A stretch of DNA of 64,000 nucleotides, taken from NCBI GenBank assembly GCA_960531495.1, contig OY482862.1, forward strand, positions 5,006,409 through 5,070,408. Reading direction: 5' to 3'. This document shows, piece after piece, positions 1 through 12,454 of the stretch (the first letter of the stretch is position 1; each line of letters opens with the position of its first letter). The notes below the pieces were generated by a model. It searched no databases and was not told the origin of the DNA. It was given only the letters and a program-made list of their open reading frames with translations. Origin of the DNA: Zeus faber. Its lineage: Eukaryota; Chordata; Actinopteri; Zeiformes; Zeidae. A program made the position numbers and the translations under genes.

Positions 1-3000
1 TCAGAAATTGTCTAACTACTAAAGCAGCTATCAACCCTTCTGGTCACAACATTCCAGCTTCCCCGTCCGTCTCCTCGATGACCTCTCCTCAGTCGAGCCA
101 CAAATTAAACACCACCAACCCGTTTTGATCGCCTTAGCAATTGAAAATAATATTATAATATTACTCACCACATCCCAATGGTTACATTTAATTAATTAAT
201 CAGCAAGGTTGATTTATTTAATGAAGTATGGGCTACTTTAATCAATGACATAACTCCATAACTCCATCCGTTAATATTTGAGACTTCCAAATTCGGGATG
301 AAGTCGTGGCGTTTCGAGGTACGTAGGGGTCCCACTGGTCTCACCGGGGCTCTGCGGGCGGGTGGGTGGGTTACCTTTAAAATGACAAAACAAAGCAGGA
401 AACTGTAAAGATCTTATTTGGAGAATACAGCTCCCAACATGCAATTATGTGGTAGAAATCGTTCCCAGGATTCAATTATGTGGCACTAAAACTAGAGTGT
501 GTTCGCTGAGTGGCAAATGATGGCTATCCATTGTTAATAATAGGGGTATTTTTCAAGGTTCCTTGTTGAGACTGCCAAAAAGCTAGCCAAAAAAATACTC
601 ATTTTTTTTCAATATTTGATAGCCTTCATTGTACAATACTAGAGTGAATGGTATTTTTGTATATTTGTATTGGATCTTTCAAACTGCCTTATATTTTAGT
701 CTTAAATATATTTCTGCAACTCGACTTGCAGCGAAAGCAAAGATGAGAGATCAATAGAGAGCAGAGAAAAAGCTAAATCTTCATTCGCTGTGACCACAGA
801 AGTTTTGTGTAAAAGTGAGTGACAGTATGGACTTTCATTGAGGTAAGAAATGTATACAGTTAAATGTTCCACAAAATGTCAATACAAAAATATTCCTTTA
901 AAAGAAGAGTCCTGCATAGAACCATTTGTCTGAAAAAGAACAACGCTTTTTGGAGCCCTGTTTTTAGTTAAAAGAGTTGCTATCATTTGCTGCCCTTGAA
1001 CAGCCAATAACTCAGACAAAAATAGCAAATTTAAACAGCCAGCCATAACCTAGCTACCTGTGATTCACCTATCCTCCAAACTCTGTTAATCAATTACCAC
1101 CAGCTGTCCTCCGTTAGACACTGACAAGTTGATAACATGTACTTTGAATTTGCATTTTCTCATCTGACCGTTGGGTGTCTTCAGTCATTATAGTACAGAT
1201 GGACATAAATTGATTTCCTGTAAGCATTTTCATTCGTATGGCGAGTCAGATGCCAATATTGACTGCAACCCGAATAATTAGAACCTACCTGTTTTTCATA
1301 TGTAAGGGATAATGTGCAGCCAGCCCGTCATTCTCACAAAATAACACCCGATAGAGCTGATCACTCTGATGGGGGTTCGAATGAACCTAGTTACTGTTGT
1401 TGAATTATTACCCGCATTCCTGTCTTCAAATGTTTCTCTGTGGTTTCTATGTAGCGTTACAAGATATCGCCGCTAGCTAGTGTAAGCATTAACATGTAGG
1501 CGGCGTGAAATGAGGAGTGTGAATCCAGACGGACAGAGATCGTTATTCAGAAATACCTGACTGACCGCTGATTGCCTCTAGTGACCAATCAGGATTGAGT
1601 ATTACCCAAGCTCTGTATGGCAGGGAGTTGGGGAGAACGCATGGCCAGTAGTCATCATGTCCTCCAACTCGAGTCATGATGTCCTCTTAGTTAGTCTCAG
1701 AGAACACAGCTAGAGGCTGAAGGTAAGCCCTGGTCGTCCGCCCGGAGATGAAGTGAGCACCATGAAAAGTCACTCACTCCACCCTACCCTACCCTATCCG
1801 TCCATTTATCCATCTGTCTATCATCACATTTTTAAATATTAGATTCTTTGCTGGACAATTTTAGAAGTATTGCAAATACATAATTTGGTGAGGTACAGGT
1901 GAGTTCCTTCTTGAGTACCGCCATCTTAATCCAAGCATTGCCAACGTTAGTTTTGGCTCTGTGGTAATTACACAGTTTACGCAAACATTTACAGAGGCAG
2001 GAGTCGCTTTTTGAGAAGCGTTCAATGCCTCTCACTCTCTCGCTCAGGCTGTGCTCACCTTTTGATTATAAAAAACCCCCATAAACTCCATAACAACGGA
2101 GCACTCAGAGAGTGTTCAGGATGCAACCATAGCAACGTCTTAAAATAGGGAGACGTGAGTGGAATTCCCAGCGAGGGAATATTTCCCCACTGCTGTGCCC
2201 ATTTCAGACTTGATGCCTAAAATGTATTCTATATTTTTTTTCTTATTATTACGACGCTTCACTCAACGAGTTTGTCAACCCGTAGAAAAGATTGGATTTG
2301 TACAAAATATGGTGCATCCCATTAGTATACCATCTCAGAAGCATTTGTACACATTGGATACATGGATAGATAGAAATAATTATTTAGCTCTCATCAAAAA
2401 CAATAATATTGTTATTGTAATATTGCCTGCTGAGACTCACCCCGTTCCTCTTCCAGAGCAGATTATTATTATTCCTGATTCCCGGCCTTTTTCCTTTTCC
2501 TGATTCCGCATCTGTCCCTGGACCCTGATCCTTTGCCTGATTCCACATTAAACCTTGCGCCTACTCCCAAAACCATTTTGTGTCCTGCGTTTGGGCTCAC
2601 CTGACCGTATCCTAAACAAATTGCATGAAACAATTGTGCTGAAATGAATATAACATTCATATAAAAAGATCATGTAAAAGACAAAGGACTGATTCATTCC
2701 GCTCATATCAGCATTCAAATGCAATGCAGCCACTGTCACTGCATTGTAGCCCGGAGTGAATAAACATTGTTCATTTAATTGCAAACAATATTATTCACAG
2801 GCACTGGGATTAAGATGAGATGTGTTTGGAATTAAGTAACAAGGGTCTTTGGAGATACAGTATATCATGGTTGCTGTCAAACTTATAGTAAAAGACGTAC
2901 AATTCCAGATGGGTACAAATTCTTTAATCGAAAATAATAATCTTTTTCTTAATTTGGCGTAAGACATAGATGTAAGAAATTAATATGAATACATTCTGGC

Positions 3001-3853
3001 TGTGGTTTTTTATTATGACTACTTTCTGTGCCAATAGTGGTTGTCTTCTTTGGCTACGGTCCTTCGTAAAATCTGTAATGTTGATGCCTCTCAGTAGCGT
3101 CTTTTCGCGGAATTATTGTTTTGTACAATTACTGCCCTTAGCACAATCTTGAAAATGAATGATTCTTAGCAGCGTCTCTTTAACAATCTCTCATTTCTTA
3201 ACGATCTGTGTGCAGTTAATGTAAATAAGAGCAGAAATGGGCCGGCTCACAACAGTGCAGAATAGCGTTTACCAAGGACACTGGGTTTCCAAAACTTTTG
3301 AAGAAACATCATTAGTCGCTAGGTTTTGTCTATAACCATACATTTATATAACAATTAAGGTATATATTAATATTACTATACTATACATAAAACTGATATT
3401 TTACATTTGTCCTCACTAAAGCCCTTATATTCACTGTCTCTGCCAAATCTTTCCTCTACAAATGTCGCCATGGGAAGGAGAAGAATTCATATCCTTCTGC
3501 GAGATTTTTGGAATATTTGAATAGTATTTCTAATATTCATTTAATATTGTTATTGAAGGTTGTTCTTCACCACATCATTTTAAACTAAACCGATGTGCCC
3601 AAGACAAGGGATTTCTGATTAACTGTCATACAAATTTCTTTTATTAATGAATTCATTGTCATTTATGTTCATTTTATGTCACTATTAAAGCATAAGCCTT
3701 TGATACTGTATTAATACACATTCACCTTATTAAGGGGAGTATTTCATTTGCATTGATCATCAGAACAACTATTCTGAATCTATCTAGTCTTTGCAAGGAT
3801 GTTTGGGATCAACACCATAGACAATGCATTCTTTGTCCAAGTTGGATGTTATG

Positions 3854-3855
<2 letters not shown>
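1..3855. other. Unique AT-rich DNA, no gene seen
   Basis: All open frames here are under 115 codons, overlap one another on both strands and resemble no family I know. The sequence is mostly AT-rich, with short simple runs near 1,780-1,820. I found no transposon motif, tRNA-like box or strong splice-bounded exon. Best read as intergenic or intronic. Confidence 0.5.
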
Positions 3856-3949
<94 letters not shown>

Positions 3950-3966
3950 TTATATATATATATATT

Positions 3967-4002
<36 letters not shown>

Positions 4003-4010
4003 TATATATT
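3856..4010. repeat. Compound microsatellite (CT)n(TA)n
   Basis: About 80 bp of uninterrupted CT is followed directly by about 75 bp of TA broken by a few TTTA units. The two motifs meet without spacer at about 3,935. The Ser-Leu and Tyr-Ile open frames that run through it are artefacts of the repeat. Confidence 0.97.
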
Positions 4011-6044
4011 CTTTATGATAAACACATACTGTTATCATTAGATTCATAACTCTTCTGAACTTAGTTTCTCGATGATTTATATGAAGTGTTTTCTTTTTTT
4101 TTTACGTTTTTCTGTTATGTTTTCTAAACTCTGAGCGCATTAAAAACATTGAGATGTCATTAGATACTTTCCTGGTGGAAAAGGATAGAGCATGCCTTGG
4201 ATACTGACAGTTTAAATCCCCATTAAATTACCATTTTTCAACTCTTTTTATAGCTTTTTGAATGTCGTTAACCACAAACTTTATATTTTCACCCGTTGTA
4301 TAGATACTGCAGCTCCATCATGTACATATAAGAAGGTGCCCATGCCTCTACCTACCTCAGAAAAAAACAGGAATCCTATTATTGAACAATAATTGACTAA
4401 TTGGACTTCCCTGAGGAATACTATTTGAAACTGTAAAATAATGACCCACCTTTGACTATTTTTTCTTTCTGTTAAGACATCCATCACCTAGTAGTAAGTT
4501 CTTCCTGCAAACTTATTTACTAATTTGAATGTGTAATACATTGAATCATTGGTCTTTTTTCTACATAACAAAAGACCGCTGTTTTCTTCCATCGTTTCCA
4601 AATTTTGCCATAGCATCCACGGTAGACCTGCCCTTTCATTCATTACACAGGAAGAATCAAATTTCCCTACTAAGTTTTCCACTAAATAAAATAACAAAGA
4701 AAATAAAATACCCAGCATTTTCCTGACACTTTACTAACTGATAGGCCTACCACTCCTGGGTACACATTTTGGCGCTCAAAGGTTGAGAAAGCGATAAAAA
4801 CAATAGTATCGTGTACTCCCGACAGAAAACAGGCTTGATCAAACTTCGGGGAAAAACAACGGATAATCCACGTTTGTCGATACGCGCTACCGAAAACAGC
4901 ACTCCCCAGACTTTCTACTAAAACTACAATTTTTGGAATGTATCAACCTTTAATGCGTTGTAATGAATCTTTGCTTTCGTTTTCAACCTTTTGCTTTTCA
5001 TTTCGTTCGCATTTGGAGTCGCATTTGTTTATTAATGTAGTTGGATTACTTTGTGAGATTAGTGTTTATATTGTATGTATATGTGTGATTGTTTATCTTT
5101 CACACAGCAGCTTCTGGCTTGAATACAACACGTTTTATTGCTGGAATGAGTAATGTATATATACACATTCCAGCTATTGGAAGGAGGAAGGCGGTGCCAA
5201 TTCTTCTCCGTGGGTCCAAAGCAGAAGGCAACGGCCGCAGCGGTGGGTTCGTCCCATTAATCATAGGAAGATGCAGGATATCTATCTTGACAAGTCAGTT
5301 TGATTAGAGCCCACATGTAGTTGATTCCAACCAGCAAGGAGACCGTCCCCCTTCATGTTCACCGTCCCCCCTTTAACTGACATCTGTGTTGCCGACAGTC
5401 TATAAAACTACTTCCCAAGTATGGGGTAAAATGTAAAGTCTATATCCAATTTTCCTGCTGGAATGAGAATATTTTCCCTACATAGAGGTTTGATGTGGGA
5501 GAAAATGTATTAGTTTGTTAATTGAACTCAGTAATCCACGTTAGGACCATGCATCAGCGATTTTATATACGTGGTTGATGCTTACCAGGCTTGGTAATGA
5601 AATATTTTCACTAAATCCATCTTTTCAATTAACCTGGGAATTGTGGGAATTGGGGAATTGAGGAAGGGGTCTAGGAGCCCAATACACCCAATGTGTAGTT
5701 GCACACCTGATGGAGCGTGGGGGGGCATGGCACTGATGTGACCCCTTTGGTGTGAATTGGGGGTTACTCCCGAAAAAATAAATTGTGTCAAAGCGTAAAA
5801 CGGAACTCCACTGAACAAAAAGGCTGTCTCGCTCTCCTATTATAATAATATCCCGCCCCCTAACAAATCAGATTGAATCGGCTGAATGCATTAAATCAAC
5901 ACTGCAATAGGGTGACAAATAAAATCTGATTGACATGTGAAATACAGAAAGGAATTTTCCCTCTCTCAAAATAAAGTTTCTTGGTATTAAAACCAAATTA
6001 ATTAATCATATTAAAAGTATAACAAAAATAACAAAACTGCACCC
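4011..6044. other. Unique DNA, no gene seen
   Basis: Short overlapping open frames only. I recognise no protein, RNA or mobile-element motif between the microsatellite and the Tc1-like copy that starts near 6,045. Confidence 0.5.
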
Positions 6045-6850
6045 TGTAAATATCCGATATATATACACCACTGCCACAACATAAAACCACAGGTGAAGTG
6101 AATAACATTGTTCATTTTGTTCCAGTGGCACCTGTCAAGGGGTGGGATATCTTCGGCAGCAAGTGAACAGTCAGTTCTTGAAGTTGATGTGTAGCAGGAA
6201 AAATGGGCAAGCGTAAGGATCGTAGCCACTTTGACTAGGGCCAAATTGTGATGGCTAGACGACTGGGTCACAGCATCTCCAAAACGACAGGTCTTGTAGA
6301 GTGTTCCCGGTATGCCATAGTTAATACCAAAAATGGTCCAAGGAAGGACAACTGCTGAACCGGCGACAGGGTCATGGCACTAAAGGCTCATTGATGCGTG
6401 GGTGAAGGCTAGATTACTGCTGTAGAGCTTCTGTAGCACAAATTGATGTAAAGGTTCATGCTGGCTAGGATAGAAAGGTATCAGAACGTCACAGTACATC
6501 GCAGCTTGCTTCGTATGGGGCAGACTGGTCAGAGTGCCCATGCTGACCCCTGTCCACCACCGAAAGCGCATCCAATGGGCACGTGAGCGTCAGAACTGGA
6601 CCATGGAGCAAAGGAAGAAGGTGTCTGGTCTGATCAATCATGCTTTTCGCTCTTTTGTTATGAATCTGTGGGATGTGCTGGAGCAGCAATCCTAATCCAT
6701 TGAGACCCCACTTCGCAACTTACAGGACTCAAAGGACTTCTTGGTGCCAGATACCACAGGACACCTTCAGAGGTCTTAATGAGTCCATGCCTCAACGGGT
6801 CAGAGCTGTTTTGGAGGCACGAGGGGGAGCTACACAAACAAATTATCTTT
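6045..6850 (+). mobile_element. Decayed Tc1-like DNA transposon, internally deleted
   Basis: The plus strand matches, as I remember it, a common vertebrate Tc1/mariner family. Its leader includes ACAGGTGAAGTGAATAAC and GGCACCTGTCAAGGGGTGGG. The transposase start (ATG 6,203) reads M-G-K-R-K-D-R and continues Q-I-V-M-A-R-R-L-G after one stop, which is the N-terminal helix-turn-helix region. Later blocks correspond to the pre-catalytic part (near 6,540-6,640) and to the C-terminal end (near 6,665-6,840). About 0.3 kb that should carry most of the DDE catalytic core is missing at about 6,650-6,660. Stops and frameshifts elsewhere make it dead. The open frames called on the opposite strand are shadows. 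Ends are approximate because the inverted repeats are eroded. Confidence 0.8.
6203..6850 (+). pseudogene. Tc1-like transposase pseudogene
   Basis: This is the remnant of a Tc1/mariner transposase that would have cut and rejoined the element at TA sites. The N-terminal DNA-binding residues M-G-K-R-K-D are visible, then an in-frame stop about 11 codons in, then frameshifts. The C-terminal stretch contains the sense of L-W-D-V-L followed by a leucine-rich tail. The DDE catalytic aspartates are not present because the middle is deleted. An intact family member is about 340 residues; this copy could encode no more than scattered fragments. Confidence 0.75.
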
Positions 6851-8102
6851 GAGCTGGAAAATGTAGTTATTGTTGTCCCTGAACAATGAAAAAAAAGCAG
6901 CAATGTTCTTCAAAATGTAAAATGAAATAGTTGTTTCCACTATGAAATTTTGTTTTTCCTTGAGGTTGTTTTTCTTACATTTGTATGACAATAACACAGG
7001 CATAGCAGATACAGCCCATGATATCCACCCCCATTAAAAGATGCATCAATTTCCAGAAGTAGATGGAGGGAAGACAGAAAAGTTATCAGAGAACCACCAT
7101 TTGTGTTGAATGTATCTCTGCTCCAAAAATCAAAAGAAAGCACCTTCAGGAGACATGGACCACCATCTCTTCTCTTGCCAAAAGAGCACTCGTTCACAAA
7201 CACGCACACAAAGATCTGCTGCTCGAAGTACAATCCTCATTGGTAAAGAAAATGCCCCTACAGCGAGGCCATTAAAACCAGGAGGTGACTCAGAATTCTC
7301 TTAGATGGAGAAGGACGAACTGCTGACGGCTACTTAATACTACTTGTAAAGCCTATAGAAAATAGAGTTGAACAAGCTTCACAAAGGGGAGATTTTATCC
7401 TTTATTGCAAATATTTCCAAATTGTACTTGGGCAATAGAAAAAGTGCTCAGGGATTTAGGATTATCAGATTGGCACATTTCACTTGTGGAACCTTGCTTT
7501 GCCTGCCTGAAATCTCCACCACTAAATCTTCTTACCGTTCTTAATGGAGGATTACCATAGAGACAGCGGTTTGTGCTAGTCTTTAAAAGCTTTCTTTCCT
7601 AGCTATAGTGTTATCTAATCATATGAATGCAGAAAGCTTTCAAGTTGAAATAACCATCATATCTCCAGGCCAGCATGGCACATTTGCATTATACAGTTGT
7701 TGGATTTCAATTATTTACCCATATTACCTTAGCCGTACCCTGTTTTCAATAGCTTGTCCAAAGGTGTTGGTTTGGCCTACAATATGTAGCTTTCCTTATA
7801 TAAGGTGTAAACAAAGTTTTGTGAACTAAAATATTTTGAATAGTAGAAATTGATAATGAATATACTTTAAAGGTGATAAATTACCTTTCTAGAACCATGT
7901 GGATACTCAGGATTGTTTTCTCAACAAGAGTGTTCTGATCTTGCATAGAGCACCATAGCTGCTCCTCTTGGAACCAAATGTGCATAATGGGATAACTAAC
8001 AAATTCCCCACGGCCCAATATAGTGTCTATTCTAGGCCTAAGCGTAAATATTAATGCAGGAGGGCTTCTATAATTGACAAGTCACACCGTGAAGTCCATT
8101 TT
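6851..8102. other. Unique DNA, no gene seen
   Basis: Contains short open frames on both strands near 7,063-7,304 and 6,940-7,233 that overlap and look random. No family resemblance noticed. It separates the Tc1-like copy from the LINE tail. Confidence 0.5.
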
Positions 8103-10087
8103 CAAGATTCAAGATTCAAGATTCAAGATTCAAGATTTTTATTTGTCACATACATATACATACTTCCATACATATATGCAGTGAAATGTAATGCAACGCA
8201 CCCGGTGATAGCACACAATAAGTCCTAGGAAAAAGTACAAAAATAAAATAAAATAAAAAGTAGAAAATTCCTTTCTAATAGACCGACTAACTGACTCCTA
8301 AAACGTAATACAGTAAGTGGAATACTTATAGAGTAAGATAAAAAATATATAGAATAAAATACAATAAAAAATAAATTGAAATAAAATGGAATAGGTTGAA
8401 GGAATATGGCTATGTATATACAGATATGTGCATTTAAAGTGGCATGTGAATTAAAGTGGCATGTGAATGTGAATAGTGTGAGGTAGTGTTTGGGATAATA
8501 CAGCACAGTATACAACAGTACGGCGCAGCAATACGGCATCACGAACAACCCTGAACAGTGATACAGTATGCGGTACAGTATGCTACATACAGTACAGTAG
8601 GTAGTGGAGCCTAGTGCATGGCTCAGTTAGGACCCCTGGTGAGGTCAGCGTTGACAGTTCTAATGGCGTGCGGGAAAAAACTCGGTCTCAGTCTCTCTGT
8701 TCTCGCTGCGTGACTGCGGAGGTGCTTGCCTGTAGTCATTCAGGCAGGTTGGAGAGGCGATCTTCGGGACAGGAACGACGGTGGACCTCTTGAAACAGGA
8801 TGGGACCACTGATTCAGCCAGGGAGATGTTGAATATTGTGGTGAACACCAGAGCTAGCTGGTTAGCACAGGTCTTCAGTACTCGTCCAGATATGCCATCT
8901 GGGCCCGCAGCTTTCCTGGTGTTCACCCGCATCAAAGCCCTCCTGACCTCGTGCACGGACACTGAGAGTGCGCGCTCGTCCCCAGCAGTGTAGCTCCAAT
9001 TAGCCGGCGAGCTAGCGGTGCTGCTGCCAGACTCGAACCGCGCATAAAAGGAGTTCAGTTGGTTGGCCAGGGAGGCGTCCGCACTCGTGGCTGGGGAGGA
9101 GCTGCTCTTGTAGTTTGTTATTGTTCGCAGCCCCTGCCACAAGCGTCTGGTGTCCCCCCGCTCCATCTGCAGCTCCACGGTGTCTCTGTACGTCCGTTTG
9201 GCGTCCCTCACCGCCCTCCGCAGATTGTACGACGCCGCTTTGTAGTTGTCCATGTTACCAGATACAAGTCCGTCGTTGTAAGCGGCCGTGCGCGCATTCA
9301 GAGCGCAGCGGATGGACTTATCAACCCATGGTTTCTGGTTTGGAAATATCCGAACTTTCACCGTGGGAACGATTTCATCCGCGAGCGTAGCCACAAAACT
9401 CACTACAACCTCCGTAAACTCGCTGACGTCACTTGAACTCGCTCGGAACACGTCCCAGTCTACGTCAGTCAGAGCGTCCTGAAGCGCAGCCTCTGATTGG
9501 TCCGTCCACCGCTTCACTTCCCTCGTCATCACCAGATCCCGCGCGATCAGAGGCCTGTAAACAGGAAGCAGCGAGATCGCGGCGTGATCTGATTTCCCGA
9601 AAGCAGGGAGCGACACGGGCTTGTATCCGTTCTTGTAAGGAGTGTAGCAATGGTCCAGAGTTCTGTCTCCCCTGGTGGCACACGTGATGTGTTGGTGGAA
9701 ATTCGGCAGAACTTTTTTCAGGTTGGCCCTGTTAAAGTCCCCAGTCACCACCACAGCCGCGTCGGGATGTCTGTTCTGAAATCCGCACAACACATCGTAC
9801 AGAACCGACAGAGCTGCGTCGGTGTCCGCTTGCGGTGGGATATAAACGGCTGTAATGATGACCGTGCTGAATTCCCGGGGGAGATAAAATGGACGGCATA
9901 GTATGGTCAGCTGTTCCAGGTTCGGCGAGCAGGAGTGGGAGAGGAATTTGGTGTTGTTGGCGTTACACCAGCGGTTGTTTACCATTAGGCAGACGCCTCC
10001 ACCTTTGGATTTCCCCGACTCTCCCGTTCTGTCGCCGCGGAACACGGAGAAGGCCTCGTATGGACGTATGGCTTTTCCAAACCACAT
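8103..10087 (-). mobile_element. L2/Rex1-type LINE, 5'-truncated with internal RT deletion (copy 1)
   Basis: A non-LTR retrotransposon of the L2/CR1/Rex1 group on the minus strand. Its 3' end on the plus strand is four tandem ATTCAAG units at 8,106-8,136, followed by a TTATTTGTCACATAC block and an AT-rich 3' UTR to about 8,660. The coding part (8,660-10,087) has an apurinic-type endonuclease and the start of the reverse transcriptase. It then jumps to the extreme C-terminal region at about 8,731-8,734. The 5' end is cut within the endonuclease domain. Copy 2, just downstream on the plus map, has the same tail. Confidence 0.9.
8660..10087 (-). CDS. LINE ORF2 fragment: endonuclease plus start of RT, catalytic core deleted
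   Basis: An open frame of 475 codons without any stop. It aligns in my memory with the endonuclease/reverse transcriptase of L2/Rex1-type fish LINEs. Residues 116-119 (G-D-F-N) and 166-171 (S-D-H-A-A-I) are endonuclease motifs. The linker around 240-330 is the usual W-V-D-K-S-I-R and R-A-V-R-D-A-K region. Residues 391-400 (R-K-A-A-G-P-D-G-I-S) open the RT domain. After L-N-D-Y at about residue 452 the frame passes into a stretch near the normal C-terminus (E-F-F-P). The RT palm, including the catalytic Asp-Asp motif, and the thumb are missing. The first Met is not a true start, since the N-terminal part of the endonuclease is truncated. It could make a nicking endonuclease at most, and there is no sign that it is expressed. 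Confidence 0.85.
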   Translation of the reverse strand: MWFGKAIRPYEAFSVFRGDRTGESGKSKGGGVCLMVNNRWCNANNTKFLSHSCSPNLEQLTILCRPFYLPREFSTVIITAVYIPPQADTDAALSVLYDVLCGFQNRHPDAAVVVTGDFNRANLKKVLPNFHQHITCATRGDRTLDHCYTPYKNGYKPVSLPAFGKSDHAAISLLPVYRPLIARDLVMTREVKRWTDQSEAALQDALTDVDWDVFRASSSDVSEFTEVVVSFVATLADEIVPTVKVRIFPNQKPWVDKSIRCALNARTAAYNDGLVSGNMDNYKAASYNLRRAVRDAKRTYRDTVELQMERGDTRRLWQGLRTITNYKSSSSPATSADASLANQLNSFYARFESGSSTASSPANWSYTAGDERALSVSVHEVRRALMRVNTRKAAGPDGISGRVLKTCANQLALVFTTIFNISLAESVVPSCFKRSTVVPVPKIASPTCLNDYRQAPPQSRSENRETETEFFPARH

Positions 10088-10485
10088 GACATAAAATGAC
10101 CTCAGACTTTTTGGCCAAGTGGTCTTTGTCTGCTCATAAACACTATCAGATACTACCCTGAATTAAGATTAACTTCTACAATTCAATCTCAGGGATTCAT
10201 TTTGTTCGTTCCTTGGTAATATTTTTCCAAAACGAAGGTTCTTACCATCCAGTCATTGAAAACAAGTGTGCCATAGAATAAATATAGAGGGTAGGAAGGC
10301 ATATAAGTGCTTTCTGGGAGTTGTACAACACAATCCTACATAATTTATGTAGAATGTAAACTTTAAAAACCTGAGATTGTTGGCATAGATGGTGCATTTA
10401 CAAAGGCTGATATACATATATTATATTAGATTAGCAATTAGATAAACTGTCCAAGAGCCCAACATAGTTGTGTTCCACTAAGCTA
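10088..10485. other. Spacer between two LINE copies
   Basis: About 400 bp of AT-rich sequence with no recognised motif, lying between the truncated 5' end of copy 1 and the 3' tail of copy 2. It may be the pre-insertion host sequence. Confidence 0.45.
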
Positions 10486-11328
10486 GATTCAAGATTCAAG
10501 ATTCAAGATTTAAGATTTTTATTCGTCACTTACATATACATACTTTCATACATATATGCAGTGAAATGTAATGCAACGCACCCGGTGATAACACACAATA
10601 TGTCCTAGGAAAATTTTCCAATAGCCCAACTAACTGACTCCTAAAACGTAATACAGTAAGTCAAATACTTATAGAATAAAATAAAAATATATAGAATAAA
10701 ATAAAATACAATAAAAATAAAATTAAATAAAATGAAATAGATAGAGGGAATATGCTTATGTATATGGAATAGGCAATTATGTATATACAGATATGTGCAC
10801 TAAAGTGGCATGTGAATAAGAGGTAGTGTTTGGGATAATACAGCACAGTATACAACAGTACGGCGCAGCAATCACGAACACGCACCACCCTCTGCAGGGC
10901 CCGCCTGTCCTGGGCAGTACAGTTCCCAAACCAGGCAGTGATGTTGCCTGTCAGGATGCTCTCCACTGCTCCAGAGTAGAAGGACTTGAGGATCCTCACC
11001 GAGACCCGGAATTTCCTCAGCTGCCTGAGGTGGTAAAGACGCTGCCTCGCCTTTCTCACCAGAGTGTCTGTGTGTACAGTCCATGTTAAGTCCTCTGTGA
11101 TGTGGACTCCCAGATATCTGAAGCTGCTCACCCTGTCGACAGAAGTCCCATTAATCACCAAGGGCGCGTGCGTCCTCGATTGTGATCCTCGCCTTAAGTC
11201 CACAATCAGCCCCTTAGTTTTGCTGACGTTCAGGTGGAGGCTGTTGTCCTGGCACCAGAGTGACAGGTCAGCCACCTCCTCATAGTAGGCCTTCTCGTCG
11301 CAGTCGGTGATCAGGCCCACGACGCTAT
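10486..11328 (-). mobile_element. L2/Rex1-type LINE, 5'-truncated (copy 2)
   Basis: Same family and orientation as the copy at 8,103-10,087. It has tandem ATTCAAG units at about 10,493-10,513, a TTATTCGTCACTTACATA block, then a 3' UTR close to that of copy 1. One example is the shared run near 10,560 beginning GTGAAATGTAATGCAACGCA. The coding remnant keeps only the C-terminal part of RT. The 5' truncation at about 11,328 is typical of target-primed insertion. Confidence 0.9.
10661..11320 (-). pseudogene. LINE RT C-terminal fragment
   Basis: The frame begins G-L-I-T-D-C-D-E, just after the place where the catalytic Asp-Asp box would lie. It continues with L-S-L-W-C-Q-D-N-S-L-H-L-N-V-S-K-T-K, F-R-Y-L-G-V-H-I-T-E-D-L-T-W and W-F-G-N-C-T-A-Q-D. 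This order is characteristic of the RT palm-to-thumb and C-terminal region of L2/Rex1-type LINEs. After R-A-L-Q-R-V-V-R (near 10,880) the frame runs into 3' UTR, so the last 60-odd residues of the normal protein are missing. No N-terminal or catalytic region is present. Confidence 0.85.
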
Positions 11329-12454
11329 ATTATGAAATAAAAGTCATAGGTTGATTTCAACGTAAGACAGGATCGATTTCAATGTAAAGTTTTAATTCCA
11401 ACCACTCCAATAAAACAAAATAGTAGAATATGCCCACAAAGCAAGACCAGTTCTCCGCAAATATCAAGTAGGTCATTCCACATGACCACAATCCTAATCC
11501 GAACATAATTATTATTCAGGAGCATACAACCAGTTTTCAGATGCAAAGGCATTTTAATTGTAATCTGCCCAACCTTGCTTATATTTTCTTTCTTCTCTTT
11601 TTCCCCAGAGAAAGTCTTCTAAAGACTGAGGAGGGAAAACCACTCGAAAGCATAGGTCAATTATTCTTTCAACCTTTCAGACAGTGATTTTTCCAAACAT
11701 TGGAATTATATTTCTGAAGTCTTACACCCTACAGATTAAACTAAGGAGAACAATTCTGCCTTATAAGATTTTGAGGACAAAATACTTTTTTTAACGGAAA
11801 AAAGGATTGAATCTTATGCCCTTGAGGAACGGCACCGCCTAAAAGAATAATCCGCAGTGATAAGATTAAGTGCAGACATTGCGGAAAACAAAACCGGCCT
11901 TCCTTTCGCTGACCTGCATCCCGCCCTTGGCACTGCCCATTCATTTCCAGCGACACGCTCTCCACAAACTCTTAATGATGACAAACAGCGGGTAATTGAA
12001 CCCGGCCCTTTATCATTAGTATTGCTCTGAACTGTCTGCAGAGAAAGTATTAAATAATACAAGAGGACATTCGATCCAAACAGTTATTTCAGGATGTTTC
12101 TCCAGAAACCTGGACCTTGTTTACCTTTACTCTCACAAGACAACTGGATCCGTAATCAAGTTTGGCTTATGCAAGCTGAAACGTCACGACATCCCGTGTA
12201 TTTCCGTTCTGACAATGTGCTGACGAAGCAGCGCTGCCCAGCCGCTGTGGCCATTGAGTAATCTTTTTTTTTGGACAGCAGTAAAAGCATGACTCTTTTT
12301 GCATTTTATAACATCCATTCACGACAAGGCAACTTCACTTATCTGTCTGCCCTATGCCTGTGACACGTACCTTCACTCACCTTCAGTCGGCTGGACCTCA
12401 CGTATCTGCAGCTGATTGGAAGTCCACCTGTGAGGCTTAATGGACAACTAATTT
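11329..12454. other. Unique DNA, no gene seen
   Basis: No open frame with family resemblance. The block at about 11,820-12,060 is moderately complex and not repeat-like, but I cannot assign a role. Confidence 0.45.

Noticed and set aside
9059..9436. 125-codon plus frame and other plus frames at 8.8-10.1 kb
   Set aside because: Antisense shadows of the LINE endonuclease/RT frame on the minus strand.
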